A stretch of 64,000 bases of DNA, taken from positions 248,001 through 312,000 of the forward strand of contig NZ_JAUCBM010000003.1 of assembly GCF_030362795.1 (NCBI RefSeq), in the 5' to 3' direction. Source of the stretch: Pseudochrobactrum kiredjianiae (lineage in GTDB: Bacteria > Pseudomonadota > Alphaproteobacteria > Rhizobiales > Rhizobiaceae). Position numbers and translations under genes: made by a program. Under the pieces are notes generated by a model. It worked only from the letters and a program-made list of their open reading frames with translations. It did not search any database and was not told the origin of the DNA. Below are positions 1-7,871 of this stretch, one piece after another (positions within the stretch are counted from its first letter, which is position 1; each line of letters opens with the position of its first letter).

Positions 1-1068
1 GAGGAACATGCGGTCAAGGTTGAGAAAACCGATGCTAAGCCTTTTGATACGGATTTCGGCTATGATTGGCTGAAGCGCAATTATGCGGGTTCGGGTGTCT
101 ACAGCCTGAAAGAATGGCGTCCGAATGAGGTTATTCTGCTGGATCGTAATGAAAATTATAGCGGCACAAAACCGGCTGTTGAGCGTGCTATTTATCGTCA
201 TGTGAAAGAAAGCATGTCACAGCGTCTGCTGTTGCAGGCCGGTGATATTGACGTTGCCCGTAATCTGGAGCCGGGTGATATTGAAGAACTTGCTAAAAGC
301 AGCGATTTCAATGTGCTAAGTGCTCCTAAAGGCCGCACTTACTATCTGACAGCCAACCAGAATGTGCCAAACCTTGCCAAGCTGGAAGTGCGTCAGGCGA
401 TGAAATATCTCGTCGATTATGATGCGATTGAAAATACGCTGATTAAAGGTATCGGCCGCACACATCAGTCATTCCTGCCGCTTGGTATGTTTGGCGCGAT
501 TGATGACAAGCCGTTCAAGCTGGATGTTGATAAAGCCAAGCAGTTACTTGCTGATGCGGGTCTGCAAGATGGTTTCAGCGTGACGCTTGATGTGCGTAAT
601 ACACAGCCAGGTGTTGGTATTGCGGAAAGCATTCAGCAGACTTTTGCCAAAGCCGGTATCAAAGTTGAGCTGTTGCAGGGCGATGGCAAGCTGACTACTA
701 CGAAGGTTCGCGCCCGTAAACATGAGCTTTCATTGGGTATCTGGGGCCCCGATTATTGGGATCCGCATACCAATGCTTCGACCTTCTCCTATAATCCGGA
801 TAATGGCGAAGATGTTTCGATGAAAACGACAGCATGGCGCAGTTCGTGGGATATTCCGGAAATGTCCAAGGAAACTATGGATGCTGCAAAGGAAACTGAC
901 ACTGCAAAGCGCGAGCAGATGTATCATAAAATCCAGAAGGATTTTCAGGAGACCAGCCCGTTCGTCATGCTCTATCAGCAGATCGAAACTGCTGTTGCTG
1001 CTAAAAACGTGAAGAATTTCAATATGGTTGCTGATGCCAACTATATTACAGAGGTCAGCAAAGACTAA
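1..1068 (+). CDS. ABC transporter solute-binding protein, family 5 (peptide/nickel type), C-terminal part
   Basis: The frame is open from the first base of the window, so the 5' end and signal peptide lie outside it; 355 residues are visible. The segment has features of SBP family 5 (OppA/DppA/NikA type): a GSGVYSLKEWRPNE stretch near residue 31, a FLPLGMFG segment, and a C-terminal YHKIQKDFQETSPFVMLYQQ block typical of the family. Such proteins bind peptides or similar solutes in the periplasm and deliver them to an ABC permease. The permease genes are not visible here; a strong terminator follows directly, so this is the last gene of its operon or a stand-alone gene. The substrate cannot be read from the sequence. 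Confidence 0.93.
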   Translation, partial: EEHAVKVEKTDAKPFDTDFGYDWLKRNYAGSGVYSLKEWRPNEVILLDRNENYSGTKPAVERAIYRHVKESMSQRLLLQAGDIDVARNLEPGDIEELAKSSDFNVLSAPKGRTYYLTANQNVPNLAKLEVRQAMKYLVDYDAIENTLIKGIGRTHQSFLPLGMFGAIDDKPFKLDVDKAKQLLADAGLQDGFSVTLDVRNTQPGVGIAESIQQTFAKAGIKVELLQGDGKLTTTKVRARKHELSLGIWGPDYWDPHTNASTFSYNPDNGEDVSMKTTAWRSSWDIPEMSKETMDAAKETDTAKREQMYHKIQKDFQETSPFVMLYQQIETAVAAKNVKNFNMVADANYITEVSKD

Positions 1069-1093
1069 TTTTCTGTACCTTTTTAAATAAGAC

Positions 1094-1134
1094 AACGCCC
1101 CTTCAGATTTAGGTCTGAAGGGGCGTTATTTTTT
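1094..1134 (+). terminator. Rho-independent terminator
   Basis: A perfect 14 bp inverted repeat (1094-1107 with 1114-1127, AACGCCCCTTCAGA arm) has a 6 nt loop and is followed by a T-rich tail. It ends the binding-protein gene. The minus-strand BA14K-like gene ends at 1140, so the hairpin may serve both convergent genes. Confidence 0.9.
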
Positions 1135-1139
1135 AAAGC

Positions 1140-1568
1140 TCAGAAAGGAGAGTTACAGGTTTTGCGGACACCGGCAAAAGGCTGATAACTGTTATCGGAA
1201 GCGCGATAAGAGCGGTACTGGTTACTGCACCATTGCATGTGGTTGGTGTTATCGCTGGTGCCTGAGGATGTTGCGGAGCCGATACGCGATGTGGCGCCGC
1301 GCTGTATCAGCGGATCGCCGTTCTTGTAATTCAGCACACCTTCTTCGGTGTAATAAGAGCCGCTTTCTTTGCAGAGCGTTGAGCCATAGCAATTGCGGGA
1401 GGCTGGATCAGTGCGATTACCACCGGCAATACCGCCGATAATCAGCATTCTTGTCGGGTTGAGCGAGGGAATGCCGCCGCCGATCTGGCTACCGCCAGCA
1501 TAGGCTGAAGCGCCTGAAAGCAAAGCAAAGCTCAGCGCTAAAGCAGACTTTAAAATGAATCTGGACAT
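1140..1568 (-). CDS. BA14K-like secreted protein
   Basis: A 142-residue protein. I place the start at the ATG at 1568 because it opens a clear signal peptide ([19 protein letters not shown], cleavage near AYA-GG); the frame extends to 1772 but that part runs through a palindromic repeat. The C-terminus has the pattern of the BA14K family (Brucella 14 kDa immunogen-like): [19 protein letters not shown] followed by G-x-R and a paired Cys. The middle is Gly/Ser/Thr-rich. BA14K proteins are surface or periplasmic proteins of Hyphomicrobiales reported to have lectin-like or immunogenic properties; the role here is inferred only from the motif. It is convergent with the binding-protein gene on its left. 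Confidence 0.75.
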   Translation of the reverse strand: MSRFILKSALALSFALLSGASAYAGGSQIGGGIPSLNPTRMLIIGGIAGGNRTDPASRNCYGSTLCKESGSYYTEEGVLNYKNGDPLIQRGATSRIGSATSSGTSDNTNHMQWCSNQYRSYRASDNSYQPFAGVRKTCNSPF

Positions 1569-1601
1569 GGCAATATCCGTTCGTAATTTAGTAAAACTAC
1601 C

Positions 1602-1704
1602 TTTTAGAGCGCGTTTCGATCTGATTAAATCAGATCGGCGCTCTGACACACTGATTTGACGCGCATCTTGTCCGAAAACCGTTTCACCCTTTTCGGGATG
1701 CTCT
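1602..1704. repeat. Palindromic intergenic repeat (rhizobial RIME/Bru-RS-like)
   Basis: Two adjacent stem-loops. The first is TAGAGCGC...GCGCTCT with an inner GATCTGATT/AAATCAGATC stem. The second is the GCGCATCTTGTCCG...CGGGATG unit at 1661-1704. Related second units occur at 25943-25987, 54320-54366 (reverse orientation) and 58325-58374. It lies between the BA14K-like gene and its divergent neighbour. Confidence 0.75.
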
Positions 1705-1848
1705 CTTATATAGCTATAAAATGCCGCCAATTTAAGGTGCAGGAACATTGCCACAAAAATGTTACCGGCCATATCAGAGATTGCAATTCAGTTGATGCTG
1801 TTTAGGTTGGGGTGAGCAGTCGCTGATGAACGCAATGATGGTACAATA

Positions 1849-3021
1849 ATGTCTGAAATGATTTCTGCGCAGGGTGAACAGGCACGTGATAATGCTTCAG
1901 CCGAAAAGCCTGTTCTATTTACACTGGCGACATTCAATATTGAAAATCTGATGCGGCGGTTTGATTTTACCGGCTATCGCAATGAGAGCCGTCAGGATCG
2001 TTCCTTGCAGCTCTTTGAGATTGATAATGAGGCGCAGTACCGCTTGTTGGAACAGGCACGTATGGTGGCGCATACGGATGATACGCGCCAGCTTTCTGCT
2101 TTGTCGATTGCGCAGACCCGCGCGGATATTCTCTGCTTGCAGGAAGTTGATGACCTCGAAGCGCTGAATGCTTTTGAATATGGCTATTTGTTTAAAATGG
2201 TCGGGCAGGGCTACAAGCATAAATATCTGATCGATGGCAATGACAGTCGCGGCATTGATGTTAGCGTGATGATGCGCGACACCACCAAAAGCGGCCATGA
2301 GATTGAACTGGTTAAGCTCGAGAGCAATGCGCATCTGACCTATCAGGATTTAGGTATTTATGATCCGGTGCTGGCCAATGTCGGTATTGAGGCGCATGAG
2401 CGTGTGTTCAAACGCGATTGCCTGATGCTCGATTTACGGATTGGCGGTAAACCGCTGACGCTGTTTGTGTCGCATTTTAAATCTATGGGCGGTGTGCGTT
2501 ACGGGCAAGATCCGAAACTGACAACCTTGCCGGTGCGCATGGCAGAAGCGCGTGCGGTGCGAATGATTATTGAAAAGCGCTTTGGCCGTGAGGGTGCAGC
2601 AGATGCATCATGGGTGATCTGCGGGGATTTCAATGATTATTATGAGAAAGTAGCCATCAGCGGCGACCAGTGGGACGGCTATCATTTTACACCGGTGCAG
2701 GAGCCGGAAAATTGTCTGAATGTTTTTCTTGAAGACGGTTTTGCTGTGAATTTGGTAGAGCGGCGGCCCGAGCTTGATCGCTGGACGCTCTACCATACCC
2801 GTGGCCCGCAAGAGCGCCATTTGTGTCAGCTGGATTATATCTGGGCATCACCTGCTTTGGCGCAGCGCAACCTGCAGGCTGTGCCGGATATTATCCGCAA
2901 CGGGCAGCCTTTTCGCACGGTATTTCCCAAAGGGCAGGATGTGGCACGTTTCCCGCGGATTGGCTGGGACAGGCCGAAAGCAAGCGATCATTGTCCTGTT
3001 GCTGTCACACTTGAGCTGTAA
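1849..3021 (+). CDS. Endonuclease/exonuclease/phosphatase (EEP) family hydrolase
   Basis: A 390-residue protein with the ordered EEP-fold motifs: TFNIENL near residue 28 (metal-binding Asn), LCLQEVDD near 96 (metal-binding Glu), FVSHFKSMGG near 207 (His), VICGDFNDYYEK near 255 (Asp/Asn active site), and LDYIWASP plus ASDHCPVAV at the C-terminus (catalytic Asp-His). This is a metal-dependent phosphodiesterase or nuclease fold; the substrate could be nucleic acid, a nucleotide or a phospholipid. No signal peptide is visible, so it is probably cytoplasmic. The Nudix-like gene follows 30 bp downstream on the same strand and may be cotranscribed. Confidence 0.88.
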   Translation: MSEMISAQGEQARDNASAEKPVLFTLATFNIENLMRRFDFTGYRNESRQDRSLQLFEIDNEAQYRLLEQARMVAHTDDTRQLSALSIAQTRADILCLQEVDDLEALNAFEYGYLFKMVGQGYKHKYLIDGNDSRGIDVSVMMRDTTKSGHEIELVKLESNAHLTYQDLGIYDPVLANVGIEAHERVFKRDCLMLDLRIGGKPLTLFVSHFKSMGGVRYGQDPKLTTLPVRMAEARAVRMIIEKRFGREGAADASWVICGDFNDYYEKVAISGDQWDGYHFTPVQEPENCLNVFLEDGFAVNLVERRPELDRWTLYHTRGPQERHLCQLDYIWASPALAQRNLQAVPDIIRNGQPFRTVFPKGQDVARFPRIGWDRPKASDHCPVAVTLEL

Positions 3022-3051
3022 GGCACGGCACAATGTAACGGAGCGGTACAA

Positions 3052-3759
3052 ATGCAGGATATTGTCCAGAATAAAATCTATCCGGTACAGGATGTCAGGG
3101 TTTTGGTGGAAGCCGGTGAACCGGATTATGTCGTGCAGAACAGGCTGGCGATTGATAAAAACTGGCCGCAGGAAATAGCTGCAAACCCGACGCTTTTTGA
3201 CGGCGAAATCTATCTGGCCGCGCGTGCTGAATTGCGGGGCGGGGTTTTAACTGCCTCCTATCAGCGCACAGGTTTTCGTAGTCTGCTCTATTGGCGCAAA
3301 GATAAAAGCGCGGATAAGCCGTTTCATATTTTTGGCAGCGGTGTGATTGTATCCTCTGATAATCAATTGCTGCTCGGGCAGATGGCGTCGCATAATGCTG
3401 TTGCCGGACGTATTTATTTCCCTGCGGGTTCCAATGATGATCAGGATATCGTTGGCGGACAGGTGGATTTCGCCGGCAATGCGCGCCGTGAAGTGCTGGA
3501 AGAAACCGGCATTGATCTGGGCAATGCAGTCCGCGCCGGCGGTTATAGTTTGGTGATGAGTGAGCGCAGTCTGGCACTGTTTCGCTGCTATTATTTTGAC
3601 CGGACGGCAGATCAGTTACAGATGCAGGCTGAGCAATTTATTGCTTCTCAGGAAAAGCCGGAATTGTCCGGTGTGCGAATGATCGGGCAGGGGGATGTTT
3701 TGGATGAGCGGAGTCCGCCTTATATTCGTACTTTCACAGATTGGTATTTTACGCAATAA
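3052..3759 (+). CDS. Nudix-like hydrolase with degenerate Nudix box
   Basis: A 235-residue protein. Residues about 80-230 form a Nudix-type domain: FGSGVIVSSDNQLLLGQM, an Ala-Gly-Arg-Ile-Tyr-Phe-Pro-Ala-Gly segment and NARREVLEETGIDLG, which carries the REVLEETG core of the Nudix box. The Glu expected eight residues before the core Arg of GX5EX7REUXEEXGU appears to be Val, with an Asp next to it, so the box is not canonical. Nudix enzymes cleave nucleoside diphosphate derivatives. It sits 30 bp after the EEP hydrolase gene, suggesting a two-gene unit of phosphate-ester hydrolases. The N-terminal 80 residues match no domain I know. Confidence 0.8.
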   Translation: MQDIVQNKIYPVQDVRVLVEAGEPDYVVQNRLAIDKNWPQEIAANPTLFDGEIYLAARAELRGGVLTASYQRTGFRSLLYWRKDKSADKPFHIFGSGVIVSSDNQLLLGQMASHNAVAGRIYFPAGSNDDQDIVGGQVDFAGNARREVLEETGIDLGNAVRAGGYSLVMSERSLALFRCYYFDRTADQLQMQAEQFIASQEKPELSGVRMIGQGDVLDERSPPYIRTFTDWYFTQ

Positions 3760-3913
3760 TTTCAGTCTGCGTTTGCTGCAAAGTTCTGGTTGTTGAAAAG
3801 CAGTTCATGAATCGTTTGAATGTTTTAGCTGGTAATGCAAATGTGTTGAATCAGATGCTGCCGGTTTCAAAACTGGCAGTGATCATCATTGATCAGCGTG
3901 AAGGGCAGAGATT

Positions 3914-4855
3914 ATGGGCAGCAAACTGATGCAGGGGCGTTTCTATGAAATCTATGATGTTTTCACAGAAAAGCCGCTCGCGGGAAATCCGCTGGCTATT
4001 GTTCATGATGCTGACGGGCTGGATGATGCTACAATGCAGGCCATTGCCCGTGAGTTTAATCTCTCTGAAACGGTCTTTGTCTTTCCGGCGGAAAACCCGT
4101 TGCACTCGGCATCTATCCGGATATTCACGCCCGATTATGAACTGAATTTTGCCGGTCATCCAACGGTCGGAACTGCTGTTGCTCTTGCCTATAAAAAACA
4201 TGACGGACAAAAACCGCAGACTGATCTGATTATGACGCTGGAAGAAAAGGTTGGGCCTGTGCGTGTCGCCGTTCATTGCAGTAGCGATGAGCAGTCATCT
4301 GCATTTGCAGAGTTCGATCTGCCGCGTCTGCCGGAGCGTGTGAATATCACTGTTGAAAAAGAACAGGTGGCTGCCGCCTTACGTTTGAATACGCATGAGA
4401 TCGGCTTTGAAAATCATGTGCCTTCCGTATGGAGCGGCGGTAAGCCTTATGTCTTGGTGCCGGTGAAAAACATGATTTCAGCTGCAAAGGTTGTGGTAGA
4501 TCCGGTTTTTGTGGAAGATCATATGCAGGCTTTTGAAGGTCGTGCGATCCCTTTTTATATCTACACCCGCGAAACACGGCTGTTTGAGAGCAGCTATCAT
4601 GCGCGTATGTTCACATCAGGCAAGCATGTCTATGAGGATCCTGCTACAGGTTCAGCCGTTGCGGCTTTTGCCGGTGCTATCCATGAATTCGACAGGCCAG
4701 TGGACGGGCTGACGCAGCTATGGATTGAGCAGGGGATACAGATGGGCAGGCCATCGCGTATTCGTCTGGAACTGGATGTAGCGGGGAAAAAACTCACTGG
4801 CGCTCGCATTGGCGGTAGCGCGGTGAAGGTGGCAGAAGGCTATCTGCAAATTTAG
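3914..4855 (+). CDS. PhzF family isomerase/epimerase-like protein
   Basis: A 313-residue protein with the PhzF-family pattern: FYEIYDVFTEKPLAGNPLA at the N-terminus, FNLSETVFVFP with the conserved catalytic Glu, LNFAGHPTVGTA near residue 80, and EDPATGSAVAAFAG near 240 in the second half of the pseudo-symmetric fold. Family length is usually 260-300 residues. Members catalyse isomerisation reactions on varied small molecules; only some act in phenazine synthesis, and no phenazine genes are near, so the substrate is unknown. An internal ATG at 3929 is an alternative start. Confidence 0.88.
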   Translation: MGSKLMQGRFYEIYDVFTEKPLAGNPLAIVHDADGLDDATMQAIAREFNLSETVFVFPAENPLHSASIRIFTPDYELNFAGHPTVGTAVALAYKKHDGQKPQTDLIMTLEEKVGPVRVAVHCSSDEQSSAFAEFDLPRLPERVNITVEKEQVAAALRLNTHEIGFENHVPSVWSGGKPYVLVPVKNMISAAKVVVDPVFVEDHMQAFEGRAIPFYIYTRETRLFESSYHARMFTSGKHVYEDPATGSAVAAFAGAIHEFDRPVDGLTQLWIEQGIQMGRPSRIRLELDVAGKKLTGARIGGSAVKVAEGYLQI

Positions 4856-4971
4856 ATTAAGCTGATGATCAGGCCGGTCATATCTGGTGGCTGGCCGCAG
4901 CTGTTCGACAGTCTGTATTTTGGAAATCTGGTTGTGAAACTATTAAAATGCATTTGGATTTATCCGTTTGC

Positions 4972-5172
4972 TTAGTGATATGTCACTTTTGGCTTTAGGT
5001 TTGGACATTTCTCTGCATCCCGTTTGTTCAGCAGATTCACCATTTTGTCAGTTTCACTAATATTGAGGCCGATGACCTGTGCGCCATTATGTTTGGCTAC
5101 AATGCCGGTAAAAATATCATAAACGCACCATTGGCCATTTGGTAGTTTTTTCATGTCGTAACGAATACGCAT
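4972..5172 (-). CDS. Small unnamed protein, paralog 1 of 3 in this window
   Basis: A 66-residue protein beginning MRIRYDMKKLPNGQWCV and continuing with a DI-x-TG, HNG, VIGL, TD and MV-x-x-LN pattern. The same pattern recurs in the proteins at 10307-10492 and 16371-16556; this copy has a longer, divergent Cys/Lys-rich tail. A GGAGAAG-like ribosome site lies just before the ATG. There is no signal peptide or membrane segment. The layout of alternating beta-type segments suggests a small beta-rich domain (inference). I know no function for the family. A perfect inverted repeat at 5218-5237 lies about 45 bp upstream. Confidence 0.8.
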   Translation of the reverse strand: MRIRYDMKKLPNGQWCVYDIFTGIVAKHNGAQVIGLNISETDKMVNLLNKRDAEKCPNLKPKVTYH

Positions 5173-5217
5173 TGCTTTATCTTCTCCAAGGATATTGCAT
5201 TTATAGGCAGGTGAAGG

Positions 5218-5237
5218 TTTGCAACATAAGTTGCAAA
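5218..5237. promoter_or_regulatory. Inverted repeat TTTGCAAC-ATAA-GTTGCAAA (possible operator)
   Basis: A perfect 8 bp inverted repeat with a 4 bp spacer lies 46-65 bp upstream of the small-protein start at 5172. It has the size and symmetry of a dimeric repressor site and no terminator tail. The regulator is unknown. It does not recur upstream of the two paralogs. Confidence 0.4.
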
Positions 5238-5494
5238 ATTAATTATTGTTATAAATATGGAGTTTTTGTGAGGCTAAAATGATCATGTCATGGCAATCTG
5301 CAAGTCTAAAAATTTCAAATAAGTAAGCATTCAGGCATCATTGCCGCTAATAGCCTAAGAGGCAAGTCTCTCATATATCACTTCAAAAATCAGTTGTAAT
5401 AGTTCGGCATAGTCGCGTGATAAAAACGTGCTGATGAGCAAAAATACCTGCTCCGTATCAAAATTTCATTGTACAGCAGTGATTGTAGATCGGT
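5238..5494. other. AT-rich intergenic stretch
   Basis: Together with 5173-5237 this is about 320 bp without a gene. Apart from the inverted repeat at 5218-5237 I see only AT-rich sequence and no ORF, terminator or repeat that I can support. Confidence 0.5.
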
Positions 5495-5806
5495 TTAAGA
5501 GCCTGTTGTTCTCGTTATCATCAAAAGATGTAACAGCTGAGTTCCTATCATTATAGTACTAAAGATGAGCAAGGAGCGGATTGTTATTGCCGCGTGTCCG
5601 CTAATGCCGGTAAAAATAATAAATGCAGCAATAAGGGCATAAAGAACGGGAAAAAATGCGAGCCCTATGGCTCTCGGAGCTGTCCAATTGACTTGCCCCG
5701 ATAGTCCCCACTGCATGGGTAATCTTTGCATATGCCGAAGTCTGTAATTGGCGATGGCTGCAATGACGCTTGAGATGATAAAGGCGAAAAATCCGGTGAC
5801 ATACAT
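5495..5806 (-). CDS. Small membrane protein, DUF1648-like
   Basis: A 103-residue protein with three to four hydrophobic segments. The part LPMQWGLSGQVNWTAPRAIG resembles the loop of DUF1648 proteins (P-x-x-W-x-x-x-G-x-V-x-W), found in SdpI-like and related membrane proteins. I chose the ATG at 5806, preceded by a GGAA site, over a TTG at 5818. The function is unknown. The next gene upstream on the same strand (DUF4282-like) is separated by a terminator-like hairpin at 5863-5884, so the two need not be cotranscribed. Confidence 0.6.
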   Translation of the reverse strand: MYVTGFFAFIISSVIAAIANYRLRHMQRLPMQWGLSGQVNWTAPRAIGLAFFPVLYALIAAFIIFTGISGHAAITIRSLLIFSTIMIGTQLLHLLMITRTTGS

Positions 5807-5862
5807 GGTATGTTCCAACTGGCTGCGTTCATGAGGATAAATGTCGGGCTATTCAAAGTAAA

Positions 5863-5884
5863 ACGGCGACCAGAAGGTCGCCGC
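5863..5884 (-). terminator. Terminator-like hairpin
   Basis: GCGGCGACC pairs with GGTCGCCGT (minus strand) around a 4 nt loop, followed by TTTTA. It lies just past the stop of the DUF4282-like gene. Confidence 0.65.
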
Positions 5885-5894
5885 TTGTAAGAGC

Positions 5895-6173
5895 TTAATT
5901 GCGTGGCAGGCGATCTCTGATTTCAGTCAGGCGATCATAAACGCGGAATGACAGCATGATGCCTTCACAAGCAACGCGCCAGAAAATGATACCCACAACC
6001 AGCATAACAACACCACCGAAAACCTGCTTAATACCGCCGCCCATAAAACTGAAAGCAGTAAAAATAGTTCCGAGTGAAGCAAGAACGATTGCTACAATGC
6101 CAATCCAATAAACAATTTTGATCAGGGATGGCGTTAAAAATTTATCGAAAGTCGTCATGTCTTGGAAGTTCAT
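5895..6173 (-). CDS. DUF4282-like small membrane protein
   Basis: A 92-residue protein with two transmembrane segments (about residues 17-42 and 48-68) and a C-terminal charged helix ending RVYDRLTEIRDRLPRN. The order two TM segments, WRVACEG..., then R-x-x-D-x-L-x-E-I matches the DUF4282 family as I recall it. The function is unknown. It is followed by a hairpin terminator and is probably monocistronic. Confidence 0.72.
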   Translation of the reverse strand: MNFQDMTTFDKFLTPSLIKIVYWIGIVAIVLASLGTIFTAFSFMGGGIKQVFGGVVMLVVGIIFWRVACEGIMLSFRVYDRLTEIRDRLPRN

Positions 6174-6318
6174 GTGAGATTTCTCTGTTTATTGGAGGTT
6201 GTTGAAATATGTTTTATTTGAAGTGTAAATCTTTTCGATAAGACTATGTCACTCTATTGGATTTTAAGCGGTTTGAGTATAGCTATTTATGAGGTCTTGT
6301 TTAAGACACAATTACATA

Positions 6319-6324
6319 CTATAT
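6319..6324 (+). promoter_or_regulatory. -10 element (CTATAT) of small RNA copy 1
   Basis: CTATAT matches the alphaproteobacterial housekeeping -10. A TTGTTT lies 16 bp upstream as a possible -35. The aligned copy at 10796-10801 keeps the -10 exactly. Confidence 0.55.
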
Positions 6325-6330
6325 ATATTC

Positions 6331-6470
6331 GCTATAGGCATTGCTGATGAGCGCGGATACGCGTCTGACGCTCGCAAATGTCTTCATTAATTTACGCCTT
6401 TGACCACGGATGTACTGGCACTGGTGATTAAATTGTGAGTAGGAAGGTCGGTGCAATTTTGCCCCGGCCT
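6331..6470 (+). ncRNA. Probable small RNA, copy 1 of 2
   Basis: About 140 nt, near-identical to 10808-10949. It has its own promoter-like -10 (6319-6324), a hairpin GAGCG...CGCTC near 6350-6374, a highly conserved core (TTTGACCACGGATGTACTGG near 6399) and an intrinsic terminator (stem 6435-6444 with 6451-6460, then T6). No conserved ORF with a ribosome site is shared by the copies, so an untranslated RNA is the best reading. I do not recognise a named family; Rfam alphaproteobacterial sRNA families should be searched. It lies in the gap between the DUF4282-like gene and a secreted protein gene, both on the minus strand. Confidence 0.7.
6435..6466 (+). terminator. Intrinsic terminator of small RNA copy 1
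   Basis: AGGTCGGTGC pairs with GCCCCGGCCT with one mismatch and one G-T pair, loop 6 nt, followed by a T6 run. The same hairpin ends copy 2 at 10919-10948. Confidence 0.85.
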
Positions 6471-6499
6471 TTTTTATTGCAAATGCGTCTGTAATAAAA

Positions 6500-6850
6500 T
6501 TACTTATTTTTCGCAGGGATGCAATTATGTCTGCTTAATGGATAGCGCGCCATATACATCTCAAGTAGCTCATTGCAGAATTTTTCATTGTCTTGATAGC
6601 CATAAAAAACAGCAACCGGTATCGGTTCATTAATGCTGCTCTCGACCAAAAAGAACGGTTTGGGCTTATCCTGAGGGTAGTTTGCAAAATAGTCTTCAAC
6701 AGACAATGGTTTGTCTGCATGACTTGTTTCAGCGCCAGACAAAACCAGTAGGGCAGTAAAAGCCAATATGAGCTTAGTATGCCAAAAGCTATGTTTTCGC
6801 TTATTGAAGGTGCTTGGTACGCTGTTTATGACTGTGTTTTGCAATATCAT
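6500..6850 (-). CDS. Hypothetical exported protein
   Basis: A 116-residue protein. A long basic N-terminus is followed by a hydrophobic segment LILAFTALLVLSG ending ETSHADKP, which looks like a signal peptide. The mature part of about 70 residues contains two Cys (in EKFCNELLEMYMARYP and HNCIP), which could form a disulfide in the periplasm. I recognise no family. It lies between small RNA copy 1 and marC. Confidence 0.55.
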   Translation of the reverse strand: MILQNTVINSVPSTFNKRKHSFWHTKLILAFTALLVLSGAETSHADKPLSVEDYFANYPQDKPKPFFLVESSINEPIPVAVFYGYQDNEKFCNELLEMYMARYPLSRHNCIPAKNK

Positions 6851-6910
6851 GATCCTTTAAAGCCTACAGAATCCAGCAGATTTAACAGTTTTTAATAAGA
6901 AAGACTGCTT

Positions 6911-7591
6911 TTATAGCACTCCCGTGTGAGTTAAAGCGGAGAAATCTATATAAAAATCACGGATGCCTGAGGCCAGAAACTGGACTGCAATACAAGTAAG
7001 CAGGAATCCCATAATTTTTGAAATGGCTTGAGTGCCATGCTTGCCCAGAAGTTTCTCAATCCACTTCGATGCTAGTAATGTGATGAAAGCGATCGTCGCA
7101 ACAATTCCTATGCCGATCAAAATATGGATGTGCCCCATAATCATTTGTCCCGCAGGAATTTGGGAGCCGAAGCCCATCACTACGGCAATGGAGCCGGGCC
7201 CTGCGAGGCCGGGCATGGCTAAGGGAGAGAAGGAATAATCCATATCAGCTTTTTTGATGTCTGAAGCTGTGGAGTCGACCTCGGAGGACGGGTCACTACC
7301 CGAAAACACCATCCGCAGAGCCAGTATCAGGATAATAATGCCACCAGCGACCCGAATACCTGGCATAGAAATACCAAAGAGCGAGATAATACCTTTTCCC
7401 AGCAGCAGGAAGGCCGCTAATATGCTGAAGGCATAGATACAGGCTTTAGCTGCTTGTTTGCGCTTATTTTCAGCGGACATGCGATTTGTGAGCGACATAT
7501 ACAGCGGAATTGTCGTGAGCGGGTTCATAATCGGAAGCAGGCCGATAACCACAAGCGCTGTGTATTTGAAAAAATCTGCAATATACGCCAT
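6911..7591 (-). CDS. MarC family integral membrane protein
   Basis: About 226 residues starting at the ATG at 7591 (a TTG directly upstream is less likely). Six hydrophobic segments and the motif LLPIMNPLTTIPLYMSL near the N-terminus are characteristic of the MarC/UPF0056 family, as is GIRVAGGIIILILALRMVFSG. The central loop (DPSSEVDSTASDIKKAD) is polar. MarC proteins sit in the inner membrane; despite the name, their role in antibiotic resistance is not supported and the substrate is unknown. Confidence 0.92.
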   Translation of the reverse strand: MAYIADFFKYTALVVIGLLPIMNPLTTIPLYMSLTNRMSAENKRKQAAKACIYAFSILAAFLLLGKGIISLFGISMPGIRVAGGIIILILALRMVFSGSDPSSEVDSTASDIKKADMDYSFSPLAMPGLAGPGSIAVVMGFGSQIPAGQMIMGHIHILIGIGIVATIAFITLLASKWIEKLLGKHGTQAISKIMGFLLTCIAVQFLASGIRDFYIDFSALTHTGVL

Positions 7592-7871
7592 CAAGAATAC
7601 CCTTTTAGAATGCCTATGGGAAATTTCCTCGTAAATAGCAAATATCAGAACATTTACAGCAGATGCGGAAGTTGGTCTTGCGTTAGGAAATGCGTAAAAA
7701 CAGCCCTAATATTTCAAGTGAAACTGGAAATGCTCTGGCAGTATACAAAGATAAAGCTGCATTTTTTGAGCTGACAGAAAAACCAGCCGTCACAAAACCG
7801 TTTGAGTCCGGATTTAAAACAATAAGGAACTTTCGCAGCTTTGTGCTGTTTCTTTATCAGGAGGAATAAGC

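Noticed and set aside
1569-1772. N-terminal extension of the BA14K-like ORF to 1772
   Set aside because: The extension runs through a palindromic repeat and precedes a perfect signal peptide at 1568; the shorter start is far more likely.
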